Below are positions 23,931 through 32,737 of a DNA stretch of 34,581 bases, piece after piece. The notes under the pieces were generated by a model, which was given only the letters and a program-made list of their open reading frames with translations, searched no databases and had not been told where the DNA came from. The stretch is from M55B167 sp964406095 (lineage in GTDB: Bacteria; Verrucomicrobiota; Kiritimatiellia; RFP12; UBA1067): the NCBI GenBank assembly GCA_964406095.1, contig CAYOQJ010000021.1:1-34581 (forward strand), given 5' to 3'. A program made the position numbers and the translations under genes. Position 1 is the stretch's first letter. The number at the start of each line of letters is the position of its first letter.

Positions 23931-24824
23931 AGTTCGCACAACTCTGTGCCACAAGCCGGCAGGCAGTTTCCGGCTCACCATCTCTCCATGCGCCTCACTG
24001 CGCACCAATCCGAATACAGAGGCACCGCTGCCTGAAAGCAACACCCCCGGGCATCCCGCGTTTTTAAGCAACGCCGCTACCTCCGCCACCTCGGGACAAG
24101 CTGAAAAAACTGTTTGTTCCAAACCGTTATACAGCATGTCGGCGACAGCTCTGACATCCGCCCTTTGAATATGAAAGCGTATATTATTGACCATTTCGGG
24201 TGCATTAGTCAAGTCTGCTCTCCATTTAGCGAAAATCTGCGCGGTTGAGCACATCACTCCGGGGTTGGCTACTACCAGCCAGATTGGCTTTAGAGTGCTG
24301 GCCACCTCCGGTGCAAACAGAGGTGTAACGCATTCCCCGCGACCCTCGATTACCACCGCGCATCCGGTTACCAGAGCGGGTATATCACTGCCCAGATCAG
24401 CACCGAAGCTGCTGAGCTCTGTCAGGCTAAGATTAAGATTCCAAAGCTGGTTCAAGCCACGAATAACCGCAGCGGCATCCGCACTACCGCCGCCCATACC
24501 GCCGCCGATTGGTATACGCTTGTGAATACGGATAAAGACACCCTGACGCACATTGTAGTGCTGCTGCATCAGGCAAGCCACTCTAACCGCCAGATTCAGT
24601 GCGCCCGGTCCCAGCCGTTCAGCTCTGATCCAGCTCTCCGTTGTAACCGCAAGACCAATCTCACCGCCTGGCGCACGATGAAGAATCACGCTGTCGGCCA
24701 GTGAAATTGGAACGATTACACTGCGCAGGTTGTGGTAACCATCGGGACGCCGTCCGAGGATTTCAAGGGTCAGGTTGACCTTGGCATGCGCTTTTAGTTC
24801 GATTTCAGAGATACAACTGGTCAT
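23916..24824 (-). CDS. ispE: 4-diphosphocytidyl-2-C-methyl-D-erythritol kinase
   Basis: GHMP kinase that phosphorylates CDP-methylerythritol in the non-mevalonate isoprenoid pathway. AHAKVNLTLEILGRRPDGYHNL supplies the N-terminal Lys15/Asn17 signature, the ATP-binding loop is P105-IGGGMGGGSADAAA, ADLGSDIPA holds the catalytic aspartate, and LLSGSGASVFG is the third GHMP motif. Length 302 is normal. The final codons (CPVV and TAA) lie inside the 5' end of tRNA-Gln, so gene and tRNA share 15 bases. It follows hemL by 26 bases. Confidence 0.96.
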   Translation of the reverse strand: MTSCISEIELKAHAKVNLTLEILGRRPDGYHNLRSVIVPISLADSVILHRAPGGEIGLAVTTESWIRAERLGPGALNLAVRVACLMQQHYNVRQGVFIRIHKRIPIGGGMGGGSADAAAVIRGLNQLWNLNLSLTELSSFGADLGSDIPALVTGCAVVIEGRGECVTPLFAPEVASTLKPIWLVVANPGVMCSTAQIFAKWRADLTNAPEMVNNIRFHIQRADVRAVADMLYNGLEQTVFSACPEVAEVAALLKNAGCPGVLLSGSGASVFGLVRSEAHGEMVSRKLPAGLWHRVVRTCPVV

Positions 24825-24850
24825 AAAGGCGGTATTTTAAAAGCACTTGT

Positions 24851-26119
24851 TCAGATTATGTCCACCACCGCCCTAGCAAATTTTTCCACCTCATCCGGGG
24901 TATGGGCGGCGGAGATGAAGGCCGATTCAAACTGTGAAGGTGGCAGATAATAACCCTGATCAAGCATACGGTGGAAGAGTTCAGCGTAGGCAGCGGTGTC
25001 GCACTGCCGGGCATCCGAGAGGTTGCGGACAGGCTCATTTGAACAGAAAAGTGTGAATACGCCGCGATACTGAGCGCAGCGCAGATTGGCTTTTTTGGCT
25101 TTAGCGGAGCTGTTGATAACATCACACAGCACATCGCCGTTTTCAGCCATCAGTGGATAGGGATTATCACGTTCCAGCACCTCGAGCACCTTGAGTCCGG
25201 CACTCACAGCCAGCGGATTACCGGAAAGGGTGCCAGCCTGATAGATCGCTCCACCGGGAGCCAGGTCACTCATAAACACGCTACGCCCGCCAACGGCCGC
25301 CAACGGCAGTCCGCCCCCGATAATTTTGCCAAGCGTGATCAAATCCGGTTTAACTCCGGCAATCGACGCATAAGCTGAAAAACCAAACCGAAAGCCGCTG
25401 ATTACCTCATCAAAGATCAGCAGTGCACCGCAGCAATCGGCAAAATGGCGCAGCTTTTCCAGATAGCCGGGGGCAGGCATCACCAATCCCATGTTACCGA
25501 CAACCGGTTCAACAATAATCGCCGCAATCTCATGGCCCTTTTCATGAACAATTTCGCTCAGCTCGCTGACATTGTTATAGCCAGCCACAAAGGTGTCGCT
25601 GGCGACGTGACGCGGAACACCACGTGAGCTCAGATTGCCGCCGGTCAGCAAGCCACTGCCGGCTGAAACCAGCACGCTGTCGCTATGGCCATGGTAGCAT
25701 CCGTCAAATTTCAGGATACGGCGGCGTCCGGTCACCCCCCGTGCGATTCTGAGGGCGGTCATAACGGCCTCAGTGCCCGAATTGACCAGGCGCACCTGCT
25801 CCATAAAAGGCACCAATGCGCACAGGCGTTCCGCAAAAAGCACCTCTTTTTCGGTATTGATACCGAAGCTCGTTCCCAGAGCGGTCTGTTCGCGGATCAC
25901 CTCCGTCACCTCATCATGCGCATGTCCGAGTATCATGGCACCCCATGAGCAGCAGAAATCGAGTAGTTCACGCTCATCAACCCCGCGCAGAGTGGCACCT
26001 CTGCCAGATTTTACATACAGAGGTGTCCCGCCGACGCTGTTAAAGGCGCGAACCGGGCTGTTGACTCCGCCTGGTATGACATTGACCGCACGCTCAAAAA
26101 GTGATTGATCTGTATTCAT
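24851..26119 (-). CDS. hemL: Glutamate-1-semialdehyde 2,1-aminomutase
   Basis: PLP enzyme making 5-aminolevulinate from glutamate 1-semialdehyde, the C5 route to tetrapyrroles. Marks include VIPGGVNSPVRAF at the N-terminus, NSGTEAVMTALRIAR, KFDGCYHGHSD, the PLP aspartate in LIFDEVISGFR and the Schiff-base Lys265 in ITLGKIIGGGLPLAA. The 422 residues match the family. GGAGGATAGGG precedes the ATG. It is in line with the parvulin gene upstream and ispE downstream. Confidence 0.97.
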   Translation of the reverse strand: MNTDQSLFERAVNVIPGGVNSPVRAFNSVGGTPLYVKSGRGATLRGVDERELLDFCCSWGAMILGHAHDEVTEVIREQTALGTSFGINTEKEVLFAERLCALVPFMEQVRLVNSGTEAVMTALRIARGVTGRRRILKFDGCYHGHSDSVLVSAGSGLLTGGNLSSRGVPRHVASDTFVAGYNNVSELSEIVHEKGHEIAAIIVEPVVGNMGLVMPAPGYLEKLRHFADCCGALLIFDEVISGFRFGFSAYASIAGVKPDLITLGKIIGGGLPLAAVGGRSVFMSDLAPGGAIYQAGTLSGNPLAVSAGLKVLEVLERDNPYPLMAENGDVLCDVINSSAKAKKANLRCAQYRGVFTLFCSNEPVRNLSDARQCDTAAYAELFHRMLDQGYYLPPSQFESAFISAAHTPDEVEKFARAVVDII

Positions 26120-26175
26120 TTAATCCCTATCCTCCGCGCATCTGTTTTCTGTAGTTTCCATCATCGTGTTAAAGC

Positions 26176-27063
26176 TCAGATGTATTCGACAGTGGCCTTC
26201 TGCTTGAGCGAATCGACAAAATCGGTTACTGCCGCGCCGCGTTTGGAGTGACGGAGAAGCTCCAGAATCTTAGGACGTGCCTGCTCATAGGTGGCGGCAC
26301 TCCCCTGCTCGTGATCGGTCTTATAGATCAAATGATAGCCAAACTGTGTTTCGATAATGTCGCTTACATCTCCGATGCTCATACTGAAAACCGCCTGATC
26401 AAACTCCGGCACCATCATACCGCGTCCAAACCACCCCAAAGAACCGCCTTCCTTGCCGCTGGGACACATTGAGTGAGTGGCGGCCTCATCGCTGAAATCG
26501 GCACCTCCGGCAACGCGCTCTTTGATCTGAGTAATTTTTTTACGTGCGTCGACTTTTGAACTTTCTTCGCTACCATCCGGCGAGATCAGGATATGCTGCG
26601 CCAGCACCTGCTCGCCCTTTTCAAATTCATCTTTGTGCTCTTCATAATATTTTTTAAGCTCATCTTCCATTGGATCGGCGACACCCTTGACGGCATCTTG
26701 CACCAGCCGGTCGATCCGGCAACCCTGCCTAAGCTGCTCACGGAACTGTGTCTCGTCGATATTCTGCTGTTCCAGTGCCTTCTGAAAAGCCTGCATCCCG
26801 CCGACCTGCTCAACCACCTTACCGAGTTGCTCTTCGATCTCTTCTTCGCTGACCTCATCATTACGGCGGGCAGCCTCATCCATCAGCAATTTAGTGCCGA
26901 CAGCCTGCTCGGTGGCACGTTCAACCAGCAGTGGCAGTTGCGTCTTGATCTGATCCTCGGTAACACCATTTTCAACATAAAACCGCGTCAATCTTTCCAG
27001 TTCAAACTGAATCGCCTCTTCCGGGATTAGCTCTCCATTTACTTTTACTTTTTTCTGTTGCAT
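26176..27063 (-). CDS. Parvulin-type peptidylprolyl isomerase (SurA/PpiC-like)
   Basis: Folding helper that isomerises X-Pro bonds. The first 140 or so residues form a charged helical SurA N-domain-like region; the parvulin domain lies at about 148-250, with EQVLAQHILIS, a Lys-rich helix, GGADFSDEAATHSMCPSGKEGGSLGWFGRGMMVPEFDQAVFSM and TQFGYHLIYKTD. The start is taken at the ATG at 27063 (MQQKKVKVNG) with AAGGAA five bases upstream. No signal peptide is visible, so it may be cytoplasmic, unlike SurA. It lies between glnS and hemL on the same strand. Confidence 0.92.
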   Translation of the reverse strand: MQQKKVKVNGELIPEEAIQFELERLTRFYVENGVTEDQIKTQLPLLVERATEQAVGTKLLMDEAARRNDEVSEEEIEEQLGKVVEQVGGMQAFQKALEQQNIDETQFREQLRQGCRIDRLVQDAVKGVADPMEDELKKYYEEHKDEFEKGEQVLAQHILISPDGSEESSKVDARKKITQIKERVAGGADFSDEAATHSMCPSGKEGGSLGWFGRGMMVPEFDQAVFSMSIGDVSDIIETQFGYHLIYKTDHEQGSAATYEQARPKILELLRHSKRGAAVTDFVDSLKQKATVEYI

Positions 27064-27155
27064 TTTATTCCTTCTTTTTCGGCAGGACACAAGCTGCTGA
27101 ACCTTTAAACCTCAATTTCTAGCAGAGCAACAATCCATCCAACCCGTTTTTGTTG

Positions 27156-28874
27156 TCATGATTTTCTGGCCCAGGAATCACGCAGTGTGACGGTACGGTT
27201 AAAAACCGGCGCACCGGGTTGCGAATCCCGCGTATCCACACAAAAGTAACCGACCCGTTCAAACTGGAATTTATCGCCGGGGCATGCCTCCGCCAGAGCC
27301 GGTTCGCCCAGTGCGGTGACGCTCTTTAACGAATCGGGATTGAGAAATTCGACAAAATCCCGCTCCGGATCATCCAGCGGGTCAGGCACATTGAAAAGCC
27401 GGTCATAGAGGCGCACCTCAATCCTGAGTGCGCAGGAAGCCGGAACCCAGTGAATGGTGCCCTTAATTTTGCGTCCATCGGCGGCATTGCCGCCTCCTGA
27501 TTCGGGATCATAGGTTCCGTGGACCTCGACTATCTCACCGTGTTCATCCTTGACAGCATGCGTACAGCGGAAGATACAGGCACCGCGCAGGCGCACCTCA
27601 GCACCGGGTGTCATTCTGAAAAATTTTTTAACCGGTTCCTCCATGAAATCGTCCCGTTCGATGAAAATTTCACGCTCAAAGGGAACCCTCCTGAGACCAG
27701 CTTTTGCATCTGTGGGATTATCGGGCAATTCCGAGCTCAACCCGCCCTGTTGCGGGTAGTTGTCAACCACCACTTTCAGAGGATTGAAAACCGCCATACG
27801 CCGCATAGCATGCAGATTCAGATCATCGCGCAGACAATATTCCAGCAGAGCAACATCGGTCTGACTCTCAAATTTCGATACCCCGATACGCTCACAGAAA
27901 TCACGGATAGCCTGCGGGGTGTAGCCGCGCCGCCGCAGGCCGCAAATCGTCGGCATACGCGGATCATCCCAGCCGTCAACCCGTTTCTCTTCCACCAGCT
28001 GCAGCAGCTTACGTTTGCTCATCACGGTATAGCTGAGATTAAGGCGGGCGAACTCGCGCTGTTGCGGACGTATCCTGATGCCATTGCGTACCACCAGCAT
28101 ATCGAGTTCATCGAGACGGTCGATCACCCAGTCGTAGAGTGGGCGATGCACTTCAAATTCGAGTGTACACATTGAATGGGTTACTCCCTCCGAAGCGTCT
28201 TCAATCGAGTGCGCAAAGTCATACATCGGATAAACGCACCACTTGTCGCCGGCATGATAGTGCGGCACATGCACAATTCGATAAAGAACGGGATCACGCA
28301 TATGCAAATTAGGCGAAGCCATATCGATCCTGGCCCGCAGGCACTTCTCGCCGTCTTTGAACTCACCCGCCCGCATGCGTTGAAAAAGTTCAAGATTCTC
28401 AGTTGCACTGCGTCTGCGTCCGGGACTCTCGCGCCCGGGTTCGGTGGGTATACCGCGATAGAGCTTCCACTCATCCTGTGAAAAGTCGCACACATAGGCG
28501 TGGCCGCGCTCGATCAATTTTTTTGCAATTTCATACATGCGGTCGAAGAGATCGGAGGCATTGTAGAAACCGTCGCCCCAGTCAAAGCCCAGCCAGTGGA
28601 TATCCTCTTTTATGCTGGCGGCGTATTCATCCGATTCTTTGGCGGGGTTGGTGTCATCCATACGCAGATTGCAGCGTCCGCCAAACTCAGCGGCCATGCC
28701 GAAATCGATGCAAACCGCCTTGGCGTGCCCAATGTGAATATAACCGTTGGGTTCAGGTGGAAATCGGGTCACAACTATGCCGCCGGTTCTACCGCTGGCG
28801 ACATCCTCCGCTATCCACTGTTTAAGGAAGTGACGACCCGTAGCTGGCGCGTCATGCTTGACATCTTTACTCAT
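27156..28874 (-). CDS. glnS: Glutaminyl-tRNA synthetase
   Basis: Charges tRNA-Gln with glutamine. It is a class I synthetase: RFPPEPNGYIHIGHAKA gives the HIGH motif at 47-50, the KMSKS equivalent is VMSKR at 284-288, and RMDDTNPAKE and YDFAHSIEDASEGVTHSMCTLEFE are diagnostic of GlnRS over GluRS. The C-terminal anticodon-binding beta barrels span about residues 340-560; length 572 is close to the E. coli enzyme. Its tRNA-Gln(UUG) is about 3.2 kb downstream on the same strand. Many bacteria lack GlnRS and use GatCAB amidation instead. Confidence 0.97.
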   Translation of the reverse strand: MSKDVKHDAPATGRHFLKQWIAEDVASGRTGGIVVTRFPPEPNGYIHIGHAKAVCIDFGMAAEFGGRCNLRMDDTNPAKESDEYAASIKEDIHWLGFDWGDGFYNASDLFDRMYEIAKKLIERGHAYVCDFSQDEWKLYRGIPTEPGRESPGRRRSATENLELFQRMRAGEFKDGEKCLRARIDMASPNLHMRDPVLYRIVHVPHYHAGDKWCVYPMYDFAHSIEDASEGVTHSMCTLEFEVHRPLYDWVIDRLDELDMLVVRNGIRIRPQQREFARLNLSYTVMSKRKLLQLVEEKRVDGWDDPRMPTICGLRRRGYTPQAIRDFCERIGVSKFESQTDVALLEYCLRDDLNLHAMRRMAVFNPLKVVVDNYPQQGGLSSELPDNPTDAKAGLRRVPFEREIFIERDDFMEEPVKKFFRMTPGAEVRLRGACIFRCTHAVKDEHGEIVEVHGTYDPESGGGNAADGRKIKGTIHWVPASCALRIEVRLYDRLFNVPDPLDDPERDFVEFLNPDSLKSVTALGEPALAEACPGDKFQFERVGYFCVDTRDSQPGAPVFNRTVTLRDSWARKS

Positions 28875-28950
28875 AAATTATCTTTACTCTCTGAATCCGC
28901 TTTCAACCTCACGCACTTTTCATGCGAGCCGCAAAGCTTAAAAGACGAAG

Positions 28951-29436
28951 TTATAACCAGACTTTGACCTTTATTTTACGTCTGCCCCACTGCAGCGCCT
29001 TTTCATGCGACGAAAACCAGAGATCGATTTTTTTACCCTGAATCGCGCCGCCACGATCTTCAACCCGTCCGTAGCCATAGCCAGGCACGTAAATCACTGT
29101 ACCGAATGGCAGATAGCGCGTATCGGCGGCAATTGTTCCATGGCGGGCCCGTGTGCCGCTGGCCGTCACACCGACCTGTTTGGGCTTACCCTTGTTGGGT
29201 CCGTAGCTGAAAACCGGCCGTCCCAGTCCGAAAAAGCTACGCTCCCAGCCGCAGCACTTGCCGCAATTGCAGTAGCCGGTCGTTTCCAGCACCATAATGC
29301 GGGCCTGACGGTTACGTGGCGGACTTATATAGCCAGCGTTGCAACCGCAAAGGCACAGCAACATAAGCGCAATGACACTCGGAGCACTGCTGCCAAAACG
29401 CGAATTTATCTCTTTGTTATTAAAAAACACTCTCAA
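28951..29436 (-). CDS. 3D-domain lipoprotein (MltA-like cell-wall protein)
   Basis: A 161-residue exported protein. Hydrophobic residues about 18-31 end in LCLCGC, a likely lipobox with lipid attachment near Cys30-32. The 3D domain spans about 90-150: GTIAADTRYLPFGTVIYVPGYGYGRVEDRGGAI and KIDLWF carry the three aspartates of the fold found in MltA lytic transglycosylases and YabE/YuiC proteins, implying peptidoglycan cleavage. A cysteine-rich YCNCGKCCGW motif lies at about 55-64, as in many 3D proteins. The reading frame opens with TTG; a GTG two codons later with GGCGGA upstream is at least as likely a start. It lies between the phospholipase-D-like gene and glnS. Confidence 0.87.
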   Translation of the reverse strand: MRVFFNNKEINSRFGSSAPSVIALMLLCLCGCNAGYISPPRNRQARIMVLETTGYCNCGKCCGWERSFFGLGRPVFSYGPNKGKPKQVGVTASGTRARHGTIAADTRYLPFGTVIYVPGYGYGRVEDRGGAIQGKKIDLWFSSHEKALQWGRRKIKVKVWL

Positions 29437-29550
29437 TCCGCCGGAATGTGGTTTTACGGGCGGATTCTACCAAATACCCGGAGGTGCCGCAATGTGCAAG
29501 CGGCAAAATATTGAGCGACTCTTGATTGCCTCAATGGAGGTCAAATCCAC

Positions 29551-30948
29551 TTAAAAGGAACCGAGTCCGCTGATTTCCTGCAGCCAAGCCTGTACCCTGC
29601 GCAAAGGATTTTCATCGGCATATTGTTGATAATCGCAACTATAACAACGTTCATTTTCATTATTCCACCAACGCTGAAAGACGCGACGCTCTCTGCTCAT
29701 GGGTTCACTGTCAACCGAACCGGTAACCGCCAGAGAGCTTTCAGCATTGTAATTACCGACATTACGGCGCGTAAAATTTGCGGAGCCGGTCAGCAGTGTA
29801 GCGACACCGGATAAAGATTCAACATAGAGCATTTTGACATGAAACTGTTCACCGGTGGTATTCGCCCAGCGCACCGGAATGCCGGACTCATGCAATGACG
29901 CGGCGGTCTGCCGGTTGGGTATGCCTTTTTTCTCACGTCCGAAAGCGTCCTTGTTAGGATCGAGCAGAACGCGCAAAAAGCATCCACGTCGATGAGCTCT
30001 GAGCAGAGCCGCAAAAATATCGACATCGGAGAGATAGAAGAGCGACAAATCCACTCGTCCGCCGCACTCCAGCGTGTCCAGCAATTCCACCACTCGTTCT
30101 CTGATGCGTCCTTCGGTCAGGATTTCAACCTTAAATCTTGTGCCTACCTGCTCGTTGAAATTAAAATCAGGAGTGTTGCGCATGCCTGAAAACCGCAGCA
30201 CAGCCCTCTCCGATTCGTAGAGCATCGTCATACCGCCACCGCGTACATGCAGGGCACTGTTCCAATGTGCACTGCTGCCGCTGTGCGGATTGGCACTCAT
30301 CACCATCAGCTCTTTTTCCGAGAGTACCGTTTTACGATGATTGGCCTTCATATTCAGCAGTTTCAAAAAACTGCGCACGGAGACACGACCCTCTCCCAGC
30401 GGATTGGGCAGCAGAGAACCGGGAGCACCGCCCAGCAGACCGAAACTCAGCCGCCAGGGAATTGAATAGAGAGGATTGCTATCCGGCAATTTGTCCAGGT
30501 CGGTCTGCACCACGGTCACACCAGCACGGCGCAGTGCCTCGAAATGCGGCGATCTGACAGAGCCGTAAACCGTATTGATCGGATCGGTAATCAGAATTAT
30601 TTCGACATCCGAATGTACGCGGCGTTTTTCCACCAACCACTGCGTAAACTCGTCGCTCAAAGGATAGTAACCTTCTCCGGGTTGATAGCCGAAATTGTTG
30701 ACCAGAAACATATCCAGTACCAGAAATTGGTCGGCCCGCTGAATAAGGTTGTGCAGTTCACTGAAAATTTCCTGACGCACATGCCGTACGCCGTCGGCAT
30801 CCACCCAGCATTCATCAACCAGCAACCGCACATCATCAACCCGCACCATATCGCGGAAGTTCATTCCCTCGGGCTGTGAGAATATGAATATCCCGGCATT
30901 CAATCGATTGAAGGCCAACATCGTCAGCAAAAGCAGAGTTTTTCGCAT
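29551..30948 (-). CDS. Phospholipase D-like protein with two HKE motifs
   Basis: An exported PLD-superfamily protein of 465 residues. Residues 1-18 form a signal peptide. The two catalytic motifs are NHRKTVLSEKELMVMSANPHSGS (His204, Lys206, Glu211) and FHVKMLYVESLSGVATLLTGSANFTRRNVG (His370, Lys372, Glu377). Both fit H-x-K-x4-(D/E), with Glu where most members have Asp. The downstream GSANFT and SANPHS parts are typical. Substrates of the superfamily include phospholipids, cardiolipin precursors and nucleic acids; which applies here is unknown. No ribosome site is obvious before the ATG. Predicted to act in the periplasm. Confidence 0.88.
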   Translation of the reverse strand: MRKTLLLLTMLAFNRLNAGIFIFSQPEGMNFRDMVRVDDVRLLVDECWVDADGVRHVRQEIFSELHNLIQRADQFLVLDMFLVNNFGYQPGEGYYPLSDEFTQWLVEKRRVHSDVEIILITDPINTVYGSVRSPHFEALRRAGVTVVQTDLDKLPDSNPLYSIPWRLSFGLLGGAPGSLLPNPLGEGRVSVRSFLKLLNMKANHRKTVLSEKELMVMSANPHSGSSAHWNSALHVRGGGMTMLYESERAVLRFSGMRNTPDFNFNEQVGTRFKVEILTEGRIRERVVELLDTLECGGRVDLSLFYLSDVDIFAALLRAHRRGCFLRVLLDPNKDAFGREKKGIPNRQTAASLHESGIPVRWANTTGEQFHVKMLYVESLSGVATLLTGSANFTRRNVGNYNAESSLAVTGSVDSEPMSRERRVFQRWWNNENERCYSCDYQQYADENPLRRVQAWLQEISGLGSF

Positions 30949-31090
30949 GCGTCATATTAAACCATATCACCCTAACACAAGACAACATGCGAAAAATAAC
31001 CACAACCGCACCGATGTAACTGCGAACTGGCCGTATATTTGATTTGCAGCCGGATTGCCCGGTTGAAAACGAATTTATCTGACAACCGGA

Positions 31091-32737
31091 TTACCTGACT
31101 ATGAGTATCGCACCGCCGATATAAATGTCGGTGATATCGATGATCTGCAACCCCTGCAGCACTCCCTGTGCATCGGCGGTAGGGTCTACTATCACGGTGA
31201 TGTAATCATCCTCCGACTCAATTTCAAGGTTGCAATAAACGAAGTTTTCTCCCGCTTTCCATTCGGTGGCTGATGTGCCAACGACACCTCTGAGCACAGC
31301 GTTTGCATCGGCTCTACTTTCAAGGTTCAACCCCATATAAACATTATAGGTGGCATTCATTGCCGAGGGATCACGCACCATCGCATACACCCGATAGAGT
31401 CCGTTGGTAAAGCCTTTAACGCGTACCGCCAGATCGTTATTATTGGTTGAGCAGACCCAGTCGCGCATCAGGAAGTTATTGTAAACACCACTCCCCGAGT
31501 TAGAGAACGCCCCGATCGGCTGATTATCCCAATCGATATTCACTCCGCCGGCGCCGTTAACCGTTGTGCCGAAATCGATAGTGATTTGAGGGGCGGGGGC
31601 ACCGTTAGCTTGGAAGAACTGACCATCGTTCTGATCGATACCGCTGCCGTTCCACCAGTTCGCGCCATCTTCTATTTTCTTCATAGTGTGTCCGGGACTC
31701 TCCGTACCCAGATAGGTTCCGTTTTGCTGACACATATCAAACTGGATCGCGCCGCACTCCGGTTCAGGCAGCAGGGTGCCGGGGATGGTGATTTCATCGA
31801 TGCCGATCCAGCCCCATGAACCGTCGCAGGCATTGATTAAATCCACGGTGCAGGTTTCACCAAAATAAGCAGCCAACTGCGCGGCAGAGAGAGACAGAAA
31901 CTCAACGTTATTATTGAAAGTCCGGCTGAGGCTAGCCAGATACGCTCCGTCACAGGAACGTCTAAGATAGGCGCGCATCGTACCAAAAGTATTATGCGTA
32001 AGTGCTATGTTGTCCGACTCATTGGCATACTCGTTTTCATTACCCATGCCACCGGCCAGCCACATGCCGAGATCGCTGCTGCCATTCAGCACAAACTGCG
32101 GTGAACGCACCAGCAGAGAGGCATGCCGACGATCGGAATTCCCTTTGAATTCATAGTCATCAGAAACTTTGTACGGTGTCATCTCAAGTTTACAATCACC
32201 GACCTCATACCCGAAACGCCCGGAGGCGGTGTACTCCTGCACATGATCGACATCAATTCCGTCATTACCGGGACACATCAGACGCGACACCAGCACATTG
32301 CGCCAGCCCTGCATGGTTCCGTCCTCAAAGTTGTAGATCAGCGGCAGCTCAACGGTTTTAGCGGGCAAATTGGTTGGTGAAGTGCCGCGCGAAAGGGCAT
32401 ACACCTGTTGCGGCGTCAGAGCTTGGCCGAAGATGGCAATATCATCGAGCATCACATCGGTCATGACACGCGGCACATTACCATTGTTCCGCGCACCTAA
32501 AATCACCTGCTCGCCACAGTCGTCGCGAATCTCTTCCAGAGCATACTGACGTTTATCGGTAAATCCATCCACATAGATCATTTTATGCTGCCCGTTATAG
32601 GTGCAGGCAACATGGTGCCACTCTTCATCATTGATAATATCGGTCACGCCCACTAAATCGGATTGTACATTGGTGACACCTCTGGTTGTCCAGCATAATG
32701 TGTCGTAAGTAAAACGGCGGCAACCTGCCAACCCCAA
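31091..32737 (-). CDS. C-terminal part of frameshifted LamG-domain secreted protein
   Basis: Continuation, in a different frame, of the LamG protein that starts at 33813. From about position 32721 down it reads RRFTYDTLCWTTRG and then the rest of the second LamG domain (DEEWHHVACTYNGQHKMIYVDG, LDDIAIFGQALTPQQVYALSRG), aligning with the first LamG domain. Two beta-rich regions follow: one with FEDGTMQGW and GWIGIDEITIPG, probably a jelly-roll, and a second with IDFGTTVNGAGGVNIDWDN and YRVYAMVRDPSAMNATYNVYMG. No catalytic motif is seen. No ribosome site supports an independent start near 32737, so it is best viewed as part of one broken or mis-sequenced gene of about 907 codons. Confidence 0.8.
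   Translation of the reverse strand: MGLAGCRRFTYDTLCWTTRGVTNVQSDLVGVTDIINDEEWHHVACTYNGQHKMIYVDGFTDKRQYALEEIRDDCGEQVILGARNNGNVPRVMTDVMLDDIAIFGQALTPQQVYALSRGTSPTNLPAKTVELPLIYNFEDGTMQGWRNVLVSRLMCPGNDGIDVDHVQEYTASGRFGYEVGDCKLEMTPYKVSDDYEFKGNSDRRHASLLVRSPQFVLNGSSDLGMWLAGGMGNENEYANESDNIALTHNTFGTMRAYLRRSCDGAYLASLSRTFNNNVEFLSLSAAQLAAYFGETCTVDLINACDGSWGWIGIDEITIPGTLLPEPECGAIQFDMCQQNGTYLGTESPGHTMKKIEDGANWWNGSGIDQNDGQFFQANGAPAPQITIDFGTTVNGAGGVNIDWDNQPIGAFSNSGSGVYNNFLMRDWVCSTNNNDLAVRVKGFTNGLYRVYAMVRDPSAMNATYNVYMGLNLESRADANAVLRGVVGTSATEWKAGENFVYCNLEIESEDDYITVIVDPTADAQGVLQGLQIIDITDIYIGGAILIVR

Noticed and set aside
32715..32737. Programmed -1 frameshift in the LamG gene
   Set aside because: The local sequence in the incoming frame (GTT GCC GCC GTT TTA) does not form an X-XXY-YYZ slippery heptamer and no obvious downstream pseudoknot was seen, so an indel is the simpler explanation.
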